Below, piece by piece: positions 55,601 through 64,000 of a DNA stretch of 64,000 nucleotides (within the stretch, counting starts at the first letter, position 1; each line of letters begins with the position of its first letter). Source of the stretch: Mytilus edulis (taxonomy: Eukaryota; Mollusca; Bivalvia; Mytilida; Mytilidae); assembly GCF_963676685.1 (NCBI RefSeq), contig NC_092353.1, positions 11,743,734 through 11,807,733 of the forward strand, read 5' to 3'. The notes under the pieces are model-generated. The model was not told where the DNA came from, searched no databases, and saw only the letters and a list, made by a program, of their open reading frames with translations. A program made the translations under genes and the position numbers.

Positions 55601-58214
55601 TCTTATGCCAATGTTTCAACTTGCCCGATACGTTGTCTTGTTTGATCAAGTATGTGACGTTTATCGGATTTATATCGACCTTGTGACAGATTTTGTCTAG
55701 GTACACAATAAGAGTGTATATCAAATCAGGAAGTAAAAGCAAATATAAAAATTCAAAATGGATTATAATATATTTGAATTGAAATCATAATATATTATTA
55801 TTGGTCTTCGGTGAAATAATATGGTATTTTGATCAAAGAATTAATTAGTCACCCGTGACTTTATGACCTTTTCTCAGTTTTATGTTTTCTATGTTGGTTT
55901 TGTAAATTGTTTGTCATTTTCCTTTATTTGTGCCATGGCGTTGTCAGGGTTTTTTTCTACCGATGTGCTTGAATGTGCCCTGATTTCTTTAGTTTCTATT
56001 TTATGGCATTACCAGCAAAATTGTGAACAATTAATATATTATGTGTATTCAAATCATTTGATATTGCCAATGCATATTAAAGGTTTGTATATACATTTTT
56101 CATTATAAATGTGTTTATTGGTAGTGTGTGTGTGTGTGTTTGTGCTGCGACATACTAAATAAAAATTAGTTACCTATAGATACAATGTACGTTAAACAAC
56201 AAAATGTCTACATACCTGTGTAGAAACAGCCACTTTCTGCCAATATCTTGGGTGGCTGTTTTGCCGTAATCGGCCACTTTTTGTACGATTCCATTCTGTC
56301 TTGAAAACGTCTGAAGTTTGGATGCGAGAATTCTGGTTCATATGCAGTTTGTTCTCGTTCCGATTGATTCGCGGAAACGGGAACGTCTATGTCTATTGAA
56401 TTATTATAAGCACTTCTTTTGAATGGTAATTGCAGCTTTGAATTAAATGAAGTCGGTCGGTTTGCGACATGATTCAATGGTGCTTCGTTGCCATTCACCG
56501 GACTTGAAATTGCTTGCTCATAGGAGGCCTGTCGTCGTTCCAGCTGATTTGTAGACACAGGAGAGTCTATATTTATTGACTGACTATAGCTGTTTCGTCT
56601 GACAGTCAACTCGACTGGTGTGTTCAATAACGTCTGTTGATTGGATGTAGCATCCGCTGTCATTGTCATACTGTTAGATACTAAACCCGTGTTATTTTGC
56701 AAGGTATGTGTATAGTTTTCCTGTGAACTTCCAGATATATACAACTGATCTTTGTTAGCCATAATCATAGAGGTATTTGAGCCCTTGTGTGTGTCTACAT
56801 GTGTGGTACTTGAACCAGATGCACCATTGTTCAGCGAGGTATTGCTGATATGGTTGCTTGTCGAGGAACCAGACCAAATATCAGTATTTGTGTTGCAATT
56901 GTTCATTAATGAAGGCATCGGTATCAACGTTTTTGCCGGCAAACCTAATTGTGAATTTTCATTAAAATGATTGCATTCGGAGGAGGTTTTGTCGCGTATC
57001 AAACTATCGTTTACTTTCAATCCTTTAAAAATTTTGTCACTTACACAAACATTAGAATTACCTGCCGAAGAAGAGGCTACGTTATTACAATGTCGTTCTG
57101 TTTCAGAACGTTTTTCATCCCTTTTATTTGTTTCATGATACGGGGATAAAGTTGGCCCATGTTCTCCTGAACCACCAATACCTATTGGAACGTCCTCTGG
57201 CGAATGATCGTTCTTTAAGTAAGAGAAATGGCGTTTCACAAATTCACAGTTACTGTTAAGTTTAAAATGAACAACCTCAGGTTTGTCAAGTCTCCCCCAG
57301 TTGTCCACCACTGTGTTTACTCCACATGTTGCACATCTGACCGTTGTTCCTTCCCTTGTATAATAAAATCCAGCATTTGAAAGCTGTTGAGGCCATACGT
57401 TGGTTCTTATTGGCCAATCTGAGAATGTTAGAAGACGTCTAGACGGGTTGTCAAATGCTATCTTGCTTTGTACGGGCATACTTATTTCCACCAAAACCGG
57501 TACCACACCTTTCTTTTCAGAATACCCCGTCATTAAACTTTTTAATATCTGCATGTTATCCGGATGCTGTGTATGATCAAGTTTTTGAGAAACTATAACG
57601 AACGAAGTTTCACAATTGTTCCTCGATTTGTGCAAAGTTTTTTGTGTCGTTTTTTGTTTCTTTCTTAGAATTGCAAATCCTTTCCCTAACCGTTTATTAT
57701 GACACTGTTGGATCGCGACAGAGAAAGCTTGATAAGTTCTGTTGATATTGAAAAGTTTGTTCCATACTATTATTTTTCGTAATGCATCTTGTTTTCTGTA
57801 TCTTGATTCGATCATGTGCACAATTACGGACAAAAGTTTCTTGTATATGTTTTCAAGAACTGCCGACATATTTTTTCGATATATTTTATAACAAAGATCA
57901 CAAAATGTTTTACAGTTTCGAAATTGCTTTAACAGAGCAGAGGCTTCGTGATTTATTTCAGTATGAAATTCTCTAGTTATACCAGCTTTTTTGCTGTTAT
58001 TATTACCATCTAGAAGATCAGAGTCGCTCAGTCTTTCTAAGCATTGTCTTATTGATTTTGCATTTGCTCTTAGTTCACTATTAACAAATCCCGGACAATC
58101 AAGTATAGAGATATTTTCGCAGAAGTCAGATATTTCTTTGTCTTTGTTGTCTTTTCCATAGTTTTCTCCATAACCGTTGCTAAACGAACGACAAAAATGT
58201 CTTTTACCAGCCAT
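46419..58214 (-). CDS. Inhibitor of apoptosis protein with three BIRs, UBA and RING (9 exons, 976 aa)
   Basis: Exons: 56216-58214, 54868-55034, 53291-53414, 51794-51957, 50203-50248, 49196-49300, 48188-48277, 47403-47441, 46419-46615. All introns are GT-AG and in phase (2931 nt). Residues 1-255 are unassigned. BIR1 lies at about 258-328 (zinc ligands C294, C297, H316, C323), BIR2 at about 636-705 (C674, C677, H694, C701) and BIR3 at about 733-802 (C771, C774, H791, C798). UBA is at about 834-868 (MGFPVNTVKSAI) and RING at 929-963 with exact C-x2-C-x11-C-x-H-x3-C-x2-C-x6-C-x2-C spacing. The order matches XIAP/cIAP proteins without a CARD; BIRs bind caspases or IAP-binding motifs and RING is an E3 ubiquitin ligase. 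The protein is far longer than typical IAPs because of its N-terminus and a serine/asparagine-rich linker. The start is ATG at 58214; a GTG in frame lies just before it. Confidence 0.93.
46790..46920 (+). repeat. Family B 3'-end fragment, diverged
   Basis: AGCTTGCTGTTCGATGTTAG, GAAGCCGTACTTTGACC and AGAGTTGGATCATTTGCACT. In IAP intron 8. Confidence 0.6.
47403..48277 (-). CDS. IAP exons 7 and 8: linker between UBA and RING
   Basis: Exon 7 (48188-48277) codes for GHSNFSTEDLLEFILNPVES and a Ser/Thr tail. Exon 8 (47403-47441) codes for ASGQATRPFPDER. Both are phase 1 to phase 1, so either could be skipped without loss of frame. No CARD domain is present. Confidence 0.8.
48495..48830 (+). repeat. 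Family B copy, strongly diverged
   Basis: GCCCGGCACAAGTCAGGAGC, ACCAAGCCGTTGG and ATAGTTGTCTCATTGACAAT in the family's order. In IAP intron 6. Confidence 0.65.
49196..49300 (-). CDS. IAP exon 6: UBA domain
   Basis: Codes for LLATENAKTVLNMGFPVNTV followed by KSAINSLIRTR. The MGF loop followed by V-K-x-A-I is the UBA signature found between BIR3 and RING of XIAP and cIAP proteins; it binds ubiquitin chains. Phase 1 both ends. Confidence 0.88.
49800..49870 (+). repeat. Family A 3'-end fragment
   Basis: GGACTTTCCGATTAGATTTTCC, AAGTTCAGTATTTTTTTTAT and TTTACTTTT. In IAP intron 5. Confidence 0.75.
50203..50248 (-). CDS. IAP exon 5: short linker
   Basis: A 46-nt exon coding RHEASVNTTNTTEEQ, phase 0 in and phase 1 out. 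It is supported by clean acceptor (ATTTCAG) and donor (GTAATA) and by keeping the frame between BIR3 and UBA. Confidence 0.8.
50722..51010 (+). repeat. Dispersed repeat, family D, plus orientation
   Basis: GCGGGAGGTTTGTATAGCC, AACCAGGTTCAACCCACCA, GTCCTGTACCATGTCAAG and TATTTGATGTGTTTCCCTCA. The 86-codon frame over it is repeat-derived. In IAP intron 4. Confidence 0.82.
51794..51957 (-). CDS. IAP exon 4: second half of BIR3
   Basis: DDIVRCHYCDGGLRNWESGD, VPWEEHARWFPHCKYL complete BIR3, then a helix leads to phase 0 at KEKYQ. Acceptor TTCGACAG, donor GTGAAT. Confidence 0.93.
52445..52605 (-). repeat. Dispersed repeat, family E
   Basis: ACGCCAAACGCGCGTTTCGT, CTACAAAAGACTCATCAGTG and ACGCTCGAATAAAAAATG. 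The inverse of the central block occurs at 54443-54482. In IAP intron 3. Confidence 0.75.
52700..52925 (-). repeat. Dispersed repeat, family D
   Basis: CATACATCGATTGAGAGAAA, AATCCGGGCTACTAACTAAA, AGGGAAACACATCAAATATA, TTTCCCTGACTTGGTACAGG. It abuts a family A copy in the other orientation at 52925. Confidence 0.85.
52925..53055 (+). repeat. Dispersed repeat, family A
   Basis: TTTGTACCAAGTCAGGAATA, CATTGGTTTGATGTG, GGGACTTTCCGATTGAATT and AGTATTTTTGTGATTTTACT. In IAP intron 3. Confidence 0.88.
53291..53414 (-). CDS. IAP exon 3: first half of BIR3
   Basis: NPAFDDVLSRLATFDGW and EDLADAGFFSTG form the N-terminal half of a BIR. Acceptor TTTTTTAAG, donor GTATAT. It breaks at the same codon as BIR2 (Thr then split Gly). 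Confidence 0.92.
54062..54250 (+). repeat. Dispersed repeat, family A with D-like left part
   Basis: AAAACCAGGTTCAATCCATC (shared with family D) precedes CCTGTACTAAGGCAGGAATA and the family A right half. This copy joins the left module of D to the right module of A. In IAP intron 2. Confidence 0.85.
54330..54508 (+). repeat. Dispersed repeat, family E
   Basis: TTATACCAGGCATAGATTAC, GATGAGTCTTATGTAGACGA, AACGCGCGTCTGGCGTA and ATAAGCCTGGTACCTTTG. The last block recurs alone at 50568-50590. In IAP intron 2. Confidence 0.78.
54868..55034 (-). CDS. IAP exon 2: second half of BIR2
   Basis: KTDIVRCFSCNLGLAEWAET, DDPWIEHARHNPKC give the zinc-binding half of a canonical BIR (CxxC, H, C). Acceptor CTGCAG, donor GTAAAT; phase 1 in, phase 0 out. 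Confidence 0.93.
55300..55510 (+). repeat. Interspersed repeat with ACCACC..TTCGGTAGGAAAAC block
   Basis: GGAGTGCACTCAGAAAACCA, CTTCGGTAGGAAAACCGGCA and CAGTTAAGATTGG are, from memory, typical of a repeat seen in several mollusc genomes. Only this copy is in the window, so the family is not shown by internal comparison. In IAP intron 1. Confidence 0.45.
56216..58214 (-). CDS. IAP exon 1: unassigned N-terminus, BIR1, low-complexity linker, first half of BIR2
   Basis: This 2-kb exon codes for 666 residues. Residues 1-255 contain SILDCPGF (36-43) and FVIVSQKLD (205-213), with basic helices between. BIR1 follows in one piece: RRLLTFSDWP, NAGFYYTREG, CATCG, H316 and C323. Residues about 345-630 are rich in Ser, Asn and Thr and hold a duplicated segment (541-574 and 601-634). 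BIR2 starts at FRRFQDRMESYKKWP and stops at the FYTG donor. Confidence 0.9.
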
Positions 58215-59279
58215 CACCGATAGAGTTGTTTTTCACTTCTATAAAAGATAAACTTACATAAGAAACCGGAAGATCTTTATATTTTATATCAGTATTAAAA
58301 TTCAAATTCAAAAAATGAACGATTACTTTTATTTGATATAAATACACTGATGTATGTACGGATATCTATTTGTATTCAGTGTCATACATACTTTATTATC
58401 CTTCATGTTCTAAGATTTTCATGCAATGTTAATCGACGTGTAATCTATATACGTTATACTGTATTACACACAACAAGCAGGTGTTTGATAGCATAATAAA
58501 GACTGCAGGGTATATAAACTGTATTGTTCAGATCTGCCGCCCTTTTCACTTGTTTACTGCACACATATGTTCACTTCAATCGATATCAGTATTATTTATA
58601 AATATAACCTGTTAGAAAGTAATATTCCCTATGTTTTTAAGTATTATCAAATTTACTTACCATAATGCATAAGGCAATTTGATATTTGATTGTAACTAGG
58701 GCATATCCATAATATAATGACATTACATTATAAATAGTTTGTGTTACCTTTACATAAGCTATGGAACATTGTAGGTCAATGGAACATAAGTGAAGAATTA
58801 ACGACACATTGTACACCTGTACTGAAGACGCACGGAACAAAAATACTTCTAAAACGTATTTTAAGTTTTGCGATATATGTTTCTTCACTGTCGCACTGAA
58901 TCTCTATATAAGATTTTTTTTTTTATAGATTGATCATTTGTTTTTTATGAACAGGGGCAAACAATGCATGCATGTTCAGTGCGTTTGTGACCTTACTTTG
59001 GACAGGCATACATAAGGAATGTGGTGGTGTTAAACATAATTGCGCGCAACCCTCTCCTTATCTTGACTATTTTTATTTGGGAAATAAGTGCAACATACAG
59101 AAAAAAATCAGGTTAAAAAAGGCTTAATTAGCTCAACAGATCGGAATGAAGCGGCAATTTTATAGTACTCGCAGCTACTTGAAAGTTTCATCAACGCCAA
59201 TTAGGGACTACATCAAAAGTTCAATGTAGGATAAAAAAAAAACATTATATCTTCATATAGTTTTTTCACGGACGCCCTA

Positions 59280-59302
59280 CCCCCCCCCCCCCCCCCCCCC
59301 CC
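59280..59302 (+). repeat. Poly-C run of 23 bases
   Basis: An uninterrupted C-run. Its length is prone to sequencing error. Confidence 0.95.
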
Positions 59303-60527
59303 TCTTAACTTAATTTAGGAAAACTGATTGACCAAAAAGGATATAATTATATGAAATCGATGTCAATTAAACAAAACTTGCAGCAATTTTGACCCCCACC
59401 CAAAACTATTTCAATTAAGTTTTTTATCCTTCATTGATTTTTTATGTCGTCCCTTACAACTATCACATAACTTATAATATCTCAGCCTAAAGGAGATTGT
59501 ATGAATGTTTATATTTCTTGTTACTGTTAATCTATCTATATAATTGCATACTATGCTCGAATTTTGAGTGCACATATACATGTATTAAATATATACAATG
59601 CCAGCTCAGTCCGCACGCCTTAATGCATTCATTGTGTTTTGCTGTTATTAAATGAAGAATGCTTGTAAAATATACGTGTGCAGATAACAAATAATATATA
59701 CTCATGATACTGTTATAAAATGTGAACATACCATTTAACGGCTTTATATTGGAAGTCCATGACGAAAATACAAACTAGCTTCGCAATTTGCAAATATTTC
59801 CTGTTCTATCTTGTTTACAAGTTAACGATGTTATTGATAGATGAAAATTTTCATTTAAATATAGACGTAAAGCACACTGAACTGTTTATAATCGATATAC
59901 ATGATATAGTCTAAAAATAGCATTAATCTAATAATATCTCTTGGTGTGGGTCATTTTGGGAGAAAAAAATACTGATAAATGTCGTTACCTGGTTAATTAA
60001 TTAATGTATTTACCATGTTTACATAGATATCTTTATATCATATATCGGCGAACTGTGTTTGACAATTAAATCGGAAAAACACAAGATACAATGAGATAGT
60101 ACATACAGCGATACATATTGTCAACAGTGAAGATGTTCTCATTTTGATGACATAAATGTAGACACAATTAAGATGGTTGCTGCCTTATCTCGTGTCGGTC
60201 TATTGTAAATTTCATCGATAGCCCGGCGTCTATATTGTTTTCAACAAATGAATTGTGAGGTTTTACTAAATAAACAAACGAGAAATTTCCATGTCCATTT
60301 TTTACTGCCAACTCCCACATCAATTATATTAGTACATAGCTTTCGATCTATCCAATCATTTTATAATGGGAGAATACGGCATCAAAAATGTCCGACCCTT
60401 ACACTTTACAGCAACTATAAAATATGCATGTCCAACTTCAGGAACCGTGTAAAAAGTTCATTGTACACTTATTTTATGTTTTTTAGCCTAAAAAGGTCAA
60501 AATTTTTTTTACTTCGCCCACCCTTTC

Positions 60528-60552
60528 AAAAATCCTGGATCCGCCCCTGGTT
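60528..60552. mobile_element. Isolated hAT-like transposon end
   Basis: AAAATCCTGGATCCGCCCCTG is the inverse of CAGGGGCGGATCCAGGATTT, an end sequence I know from animal hAT elements. The partner end is not found nearby, so this is a relic or its mate is too diverged. Confidence 0.45.
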
Positions 60553-62414
60553 CCTGTATATTTGGAAATTTACATACTGACATTATTTATGTGTTCGTGT
60601 TTAATAAAAACTAATTGCTCTTTTTGATGTAACAAAAATGTATAACTTCTATTTAAATCCGATGTACATAGTCGTCTTAAATCTTGAAGATCGGGGTTGA
60701 CGCCCCTCAGTTATGAATCCTTTTGATATCAAAATTCATTTGAAACACATATATTTTTAAGAGAGAATGAAAAATAGGGCCTGTAAAAATTAAGAGACTG
60801 ACAAATTGATAAAAATATCAAACTTTTTTGATGTACTATATAAACTAAATTATTGATCCTCATATCAATGCAAATTCACATGTGATAGATCAAACTTATG
60901 TAAATTAAGATTAAGTGCTTATATATTTTATTGGTTGAAGTAGCGCGATATTTAAATATATCGAAGCACAGTATATGTACATTTTGTATTTGTTGCATGG
61001 AAATTAAAGTTGAAGATGAACTACATTTTCTTTTGAAACGTTATGTTCGATTCATTTCACTTGACTGGGCGGAGTTTAACTAGTTCGCTCATCATAGACC
61101 AGTCCATCTAAAGACATGATTTTTTTTAGGATAAACTCATAAATGAAGTGTCCAGATAATTTTTGTTATGTCATTGATCCGTTAAAATATGTACACACTT
61201 AATAGTATATGTGCATTCGAAAAATAAATAATGAGAAACAGCCGTTGAATTTCTTGTAAAGCAAAGTTCAAAAACATGTAAAATTTGTCACATTTGGAAA
61301 TTTGTGTAATTGAAAGTAAAACCATGACGACATCAGTTTCAAAATATGCATATGTCGTTATTTCATAACGTTTTGAAATACTTTTTTCTCTTCATTAATT
61401 TACGAATGATTTTAGGGGGATGCCATGGATAAGTTGCAAATGGAATTGATCATTTTTAATTAGGACAAATAGGGTCTGAATATTTTATTTATATATCAGT
61501 AGGCATATATATACTAAAACATCTAACGAAGCACCACTAAACCATGATTTTAGGTCAGGCTTTTCCTGTGAAACCAAACTGCTCGTTTATATATTTCTAT
61601 ATATATATATATACGAGTCTAAATTGAAAACTACGTTCAAACCTATGATTGCGTTAGATAAAAACCGCTATTTTTATACGTGTGCATGTAAAACAAATTT
61701 CGTTGTAGAAGGGTCTAAATACAGCACAAACAACATTTTCCAAAAGACCAAAAAAGTGAAAAAGTATATTTAAACAAAACGCATTTGACTAACAGGTCGA
61801 ACAACTGCATGATGTTCTTAAATCCTGCTGACTGCCATTGGCGATTGCCAAATAAAATTGATCACGAGATGTAACAAAATGGATCTTTTATAAATTTAAT
61901 ACTAAACAGAAAACGATAAACTTGTGGCCAAGATGTTATGCCACAAACACAAGGTGTCAATATTTTTTTTGTACACCAGATCTAGATTTCGACAATATGT
62001 CTCTTCAGTGATGTTAGGGATCGAAACTGTATTTGGAAGGCCATATAAACCCTCAATTTCAGATGGACTCTTGAATTTTATATATATGTATATTTATTTG
62101 TAAAACAAAAAAAGTTTCAAACAGAATAAAACAATAGCCGATACTTTAAAAAAAATTACAACAAAAAAAACATCTGCTTTAGCATAATTAAATGCTATTA
62201 ATTTAAACTATTTCATCCCTTATCGTACACTTAGTTCGTTCCTGAATATCTGTTTGGTAACACTGATGGGGGATTAAAAATCAGTAACAATCTGTCTGTA
62301 TCTGTATCAGTACGTTGAAGATACAAATTCTTGCTTTTACTCAACGAGAGGAAGAAACACATATTGACTGCCTTGAATCTCTCAACTGTATCTGCGCATA
62401 CAATACAGTTGGTT

Positions 62415-64000
62415 TCAGTGTAGTATGCTCTTGACGAAGAAAGATTTCTTATATGGATCGGTGTTGTAAGGAATAGTGTCTAGTGCCTTCGTATTGTTCT
62501 TCAATGAGTTTGTTACTATATTGGCACTTACAAAATTGTCAAATGTTTTAATTTTGATTTTCCTCTTAGGTCTACTTTTAACAAGAAAATCGTCAGGATT
62601 AATAGCTTGGACCAACCCCTCAACCCCTTTGTACAAAAATACCAGCCGTTGATTTGTTCCTCTCGATTGTAGTTGTCTAGTTCTAACTCGGCTAGCATTT
62701 TAGTGACCGACCCCTCTTCTCTAGACCTGTAGTCGACTGTTATGAATCTGGCTGCTCTGCGTTGTATTCTTTCCAATTGGTTTATATCTGTTGTGTATAT
62801 GGGTTCCATATTTCATAGTTGATCGTACTAATGATATATATGCGGTCTTTTTGAAATCTTTTGGACAGATGCGTAGATTTCTTCTAAGAAAGCCAAGCGT
62901 CGAATTGGCTTTCTTTGCTACATTTGAGATGTGCATAGTCCATTTTAGGTCTTCTGATATTTGCAAGCCTAGGTACGGATTTTGTTGGACTTGTTGTAGT
63001 ACATGTCCTAGTGCCGTACCTTGTGGTACACCGGAGTCAACTGAAGCTTCATCTGATTCCTCTCCATCTACGACAGCTTTCATTTGCATTTGGGTAAGGA
63101 ACATTTCCAACCATTTGTTTAGTGGTCCCCTTATGTCGTATTCATTAATTTTGTGCAGCAGTTTGTTGTATTTGGCACGGTGTCAAATGCTTTGGAGAAG
63201 TCCAGGATAGCTACATCAATTTGTTTTCCCGCGTCAAAGACTTTCATGAATTCATGTAGTGTGACGAGCAGTTTGGTTTCACAGGAACAGCCTGACCTGA
63301 AACCATGATTTAGTGATGTAAGTACTCTGTGCTTCTTTAGATGTTTAAATATATGCCTACAGATAATATGTTTCTGTAGCTTGCATGGTACAGATGTTAA
63401 TGATATTGGTCTATATTATTCTGGTGCATGTTTATCTCCCTTTTTTAAGACACTTGATATACTTGCGTTTAGCCAGTCTCTTGATAGTGTACCAGTGTTG
63501 AGGGATTTTTGGAATATCAATGTAAGTCCAGGTGCTAGTTGTTTTGAGAATTCATTTAATATTCGGTTTGGTATGCCGTTTGGTCCTAATGCCTTGGATG
63601 TATTCAACTTTTTCAGCAACTGAGTCTGTTCACCTCCCTCTGGTCTTATGTCTAAAAGAGGTATTGTGCTTTTTATATGCTTTGATGTTTTGGAAGAGTT
63701 TTGTCATTATCTCTTGTAAATACTGAGCTGAATTTTTTAATCAGTAGTTCTGCTTTCCCTTTGCTGTCATTGATTAGGTGGCCATTGCTTTTAAGGGGTG
63801 CTATTCCATGTTGTCCTGTTTTCTCGATTATACGTATTTCCAGAAGGGTTTTGAGTTGTTGTTTTCTAGCCCTTCTAGGATTGTGGTGTTTATATAGTTT
63901 CATTCAGCTTTCCTAATTTGCATCTTACATTCTTTTTGAAAATGTCTATAGTTGGTCTAGTTGTTAGTTTTCTTTGCCTGTTGGTATAGCCTTGTTTTCT
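62415..64000 (-). mobile_element. Non-LTR retrotransposon (LINE), decayed, running off the right edge
   Basis: On the minus strand fragments of a reverse transcriptase appear in several frames in the correct order: SKALGPNGIPNRILNEFS (63620-63416), a TDFSKAFDTV-like stretch near 63200, SGVPQGTALG (about 63010) and then directly GLQISEDLKWTMHISNV and GFLRRNLRICP. The palm segment that should hold the catalytic FADD/YADD is missing between the last two blocks. Frameshifts and stops occur between the pieces. The upstream part (endonuclease) would lie beyond position 64000. The block style resembles CR1/Jockey-type LINEs. It is not active. Confidence 0.88.

Larger units (their letters stand above)
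58215..62410. other. Intergenic stretch upstream of the IAP gene
   Basis: On the gene strand a TTATCTTTTATAG just upstream of the IAP ATG could be an acceptor of a 5' untranslated exon; no core promoter can be fixed. The rest is AT-rich. Notable items are a family B trace at 59115-59145, a C-run at 59280-59302 and an isolated transposon end at 60528-60552. No other gene or RNA is recognised. Confidence 0.45.

Noticed and set aside
60248-60580. A 110-codon plus-strand frame
   Set aside because: Its end overlaps a transposon terminus and it shows no domain or codon pattern of a gene.
62791-63210. A 139-codon plus-strand frame
   Set aside because: It is the antisense shadow of the LINE reverse transcriptase fragments.

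Overview
The window is AT-rich, intron-rich animal DNA. All recognisable genes have long repeat-filled introns with GT-AG borders. The dispersed repeats (for example the TTGGCAATCATACCACATC family and the TTCAAGTTGATTGGACTT family) are ones I associate with marine bivalves, most likely a mussel of the genus Mytilus. That assignment comes from memory of repeat types and was not searched.

Three host genes can be assembled exon by exon, all on the minus strand. (1) 4764-19566: an 11-exon gene for a 471-aa Rab-like small GTPase. It starts with a myristoylation/palmitoylation-type N-terminus (MGASCSS), keeps the G1, G3, G4 and G5 motifs, and ends in a helical extension of about 225 aa with no prenylation cysteine. 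(2) 26586-30659: a 218-aa BTB-BACK protein in three exons, the first coding only six residues plus one base. (3) 46419-58214: a nine-exon, 976-aa inhibitor-of-apoptosis (IAP) protein with three BIR domains, a UBA domain and a C-terminal RING, preceded by about 255 residues I cannot assign. In every case splicing keeps one uninterrupted reading frame across all exons.

The rest is mostly mobile DNA. A BEL/Pao LTR-retrotransposon gag region (broken by a frameshift and a stop) begins the window. A 5'-truncated LINE lies at 35.9-38.4 kb, a second, internally deleted LINE runs off the right edge (62.4-64 kb), and a LINE 3' scrap sits inside a DNA transposon at 17 kb. Several terminal-inverted-repeat elements can be delimited, including one hAT-like element with a perfect 8-bp target duplication (15544-16260) and an unusual 1.7-kb element with palindromic subterminal repeats set in TA-microsatellite (33186-34875). 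Dispersed repeat families, here called A, B, C, D and E, recur throughout. A, B and D share a short core around CCAAGTCAGGA. Tandem arrays with 31-, 32- and 42-bp units and an AAAAC microsatellite are also present.

Layout: 1-1.6 kb BEL/Pao; 2-4.7 kb repeats; 4.8-19.6 kb GTPase gene; 19.6-26.5 kb repeats; 26.6-30.7 kb BTB gene; 30.7-46.4 kb repeats and a LINE; 46.4-58.2 kb IAP gene; 58.2-62.4 kb nearly featureless; 62.4-64 kb LINE. The three genes have no shared pathway that the sequence shows; their adjacency is not evidence of joint function.
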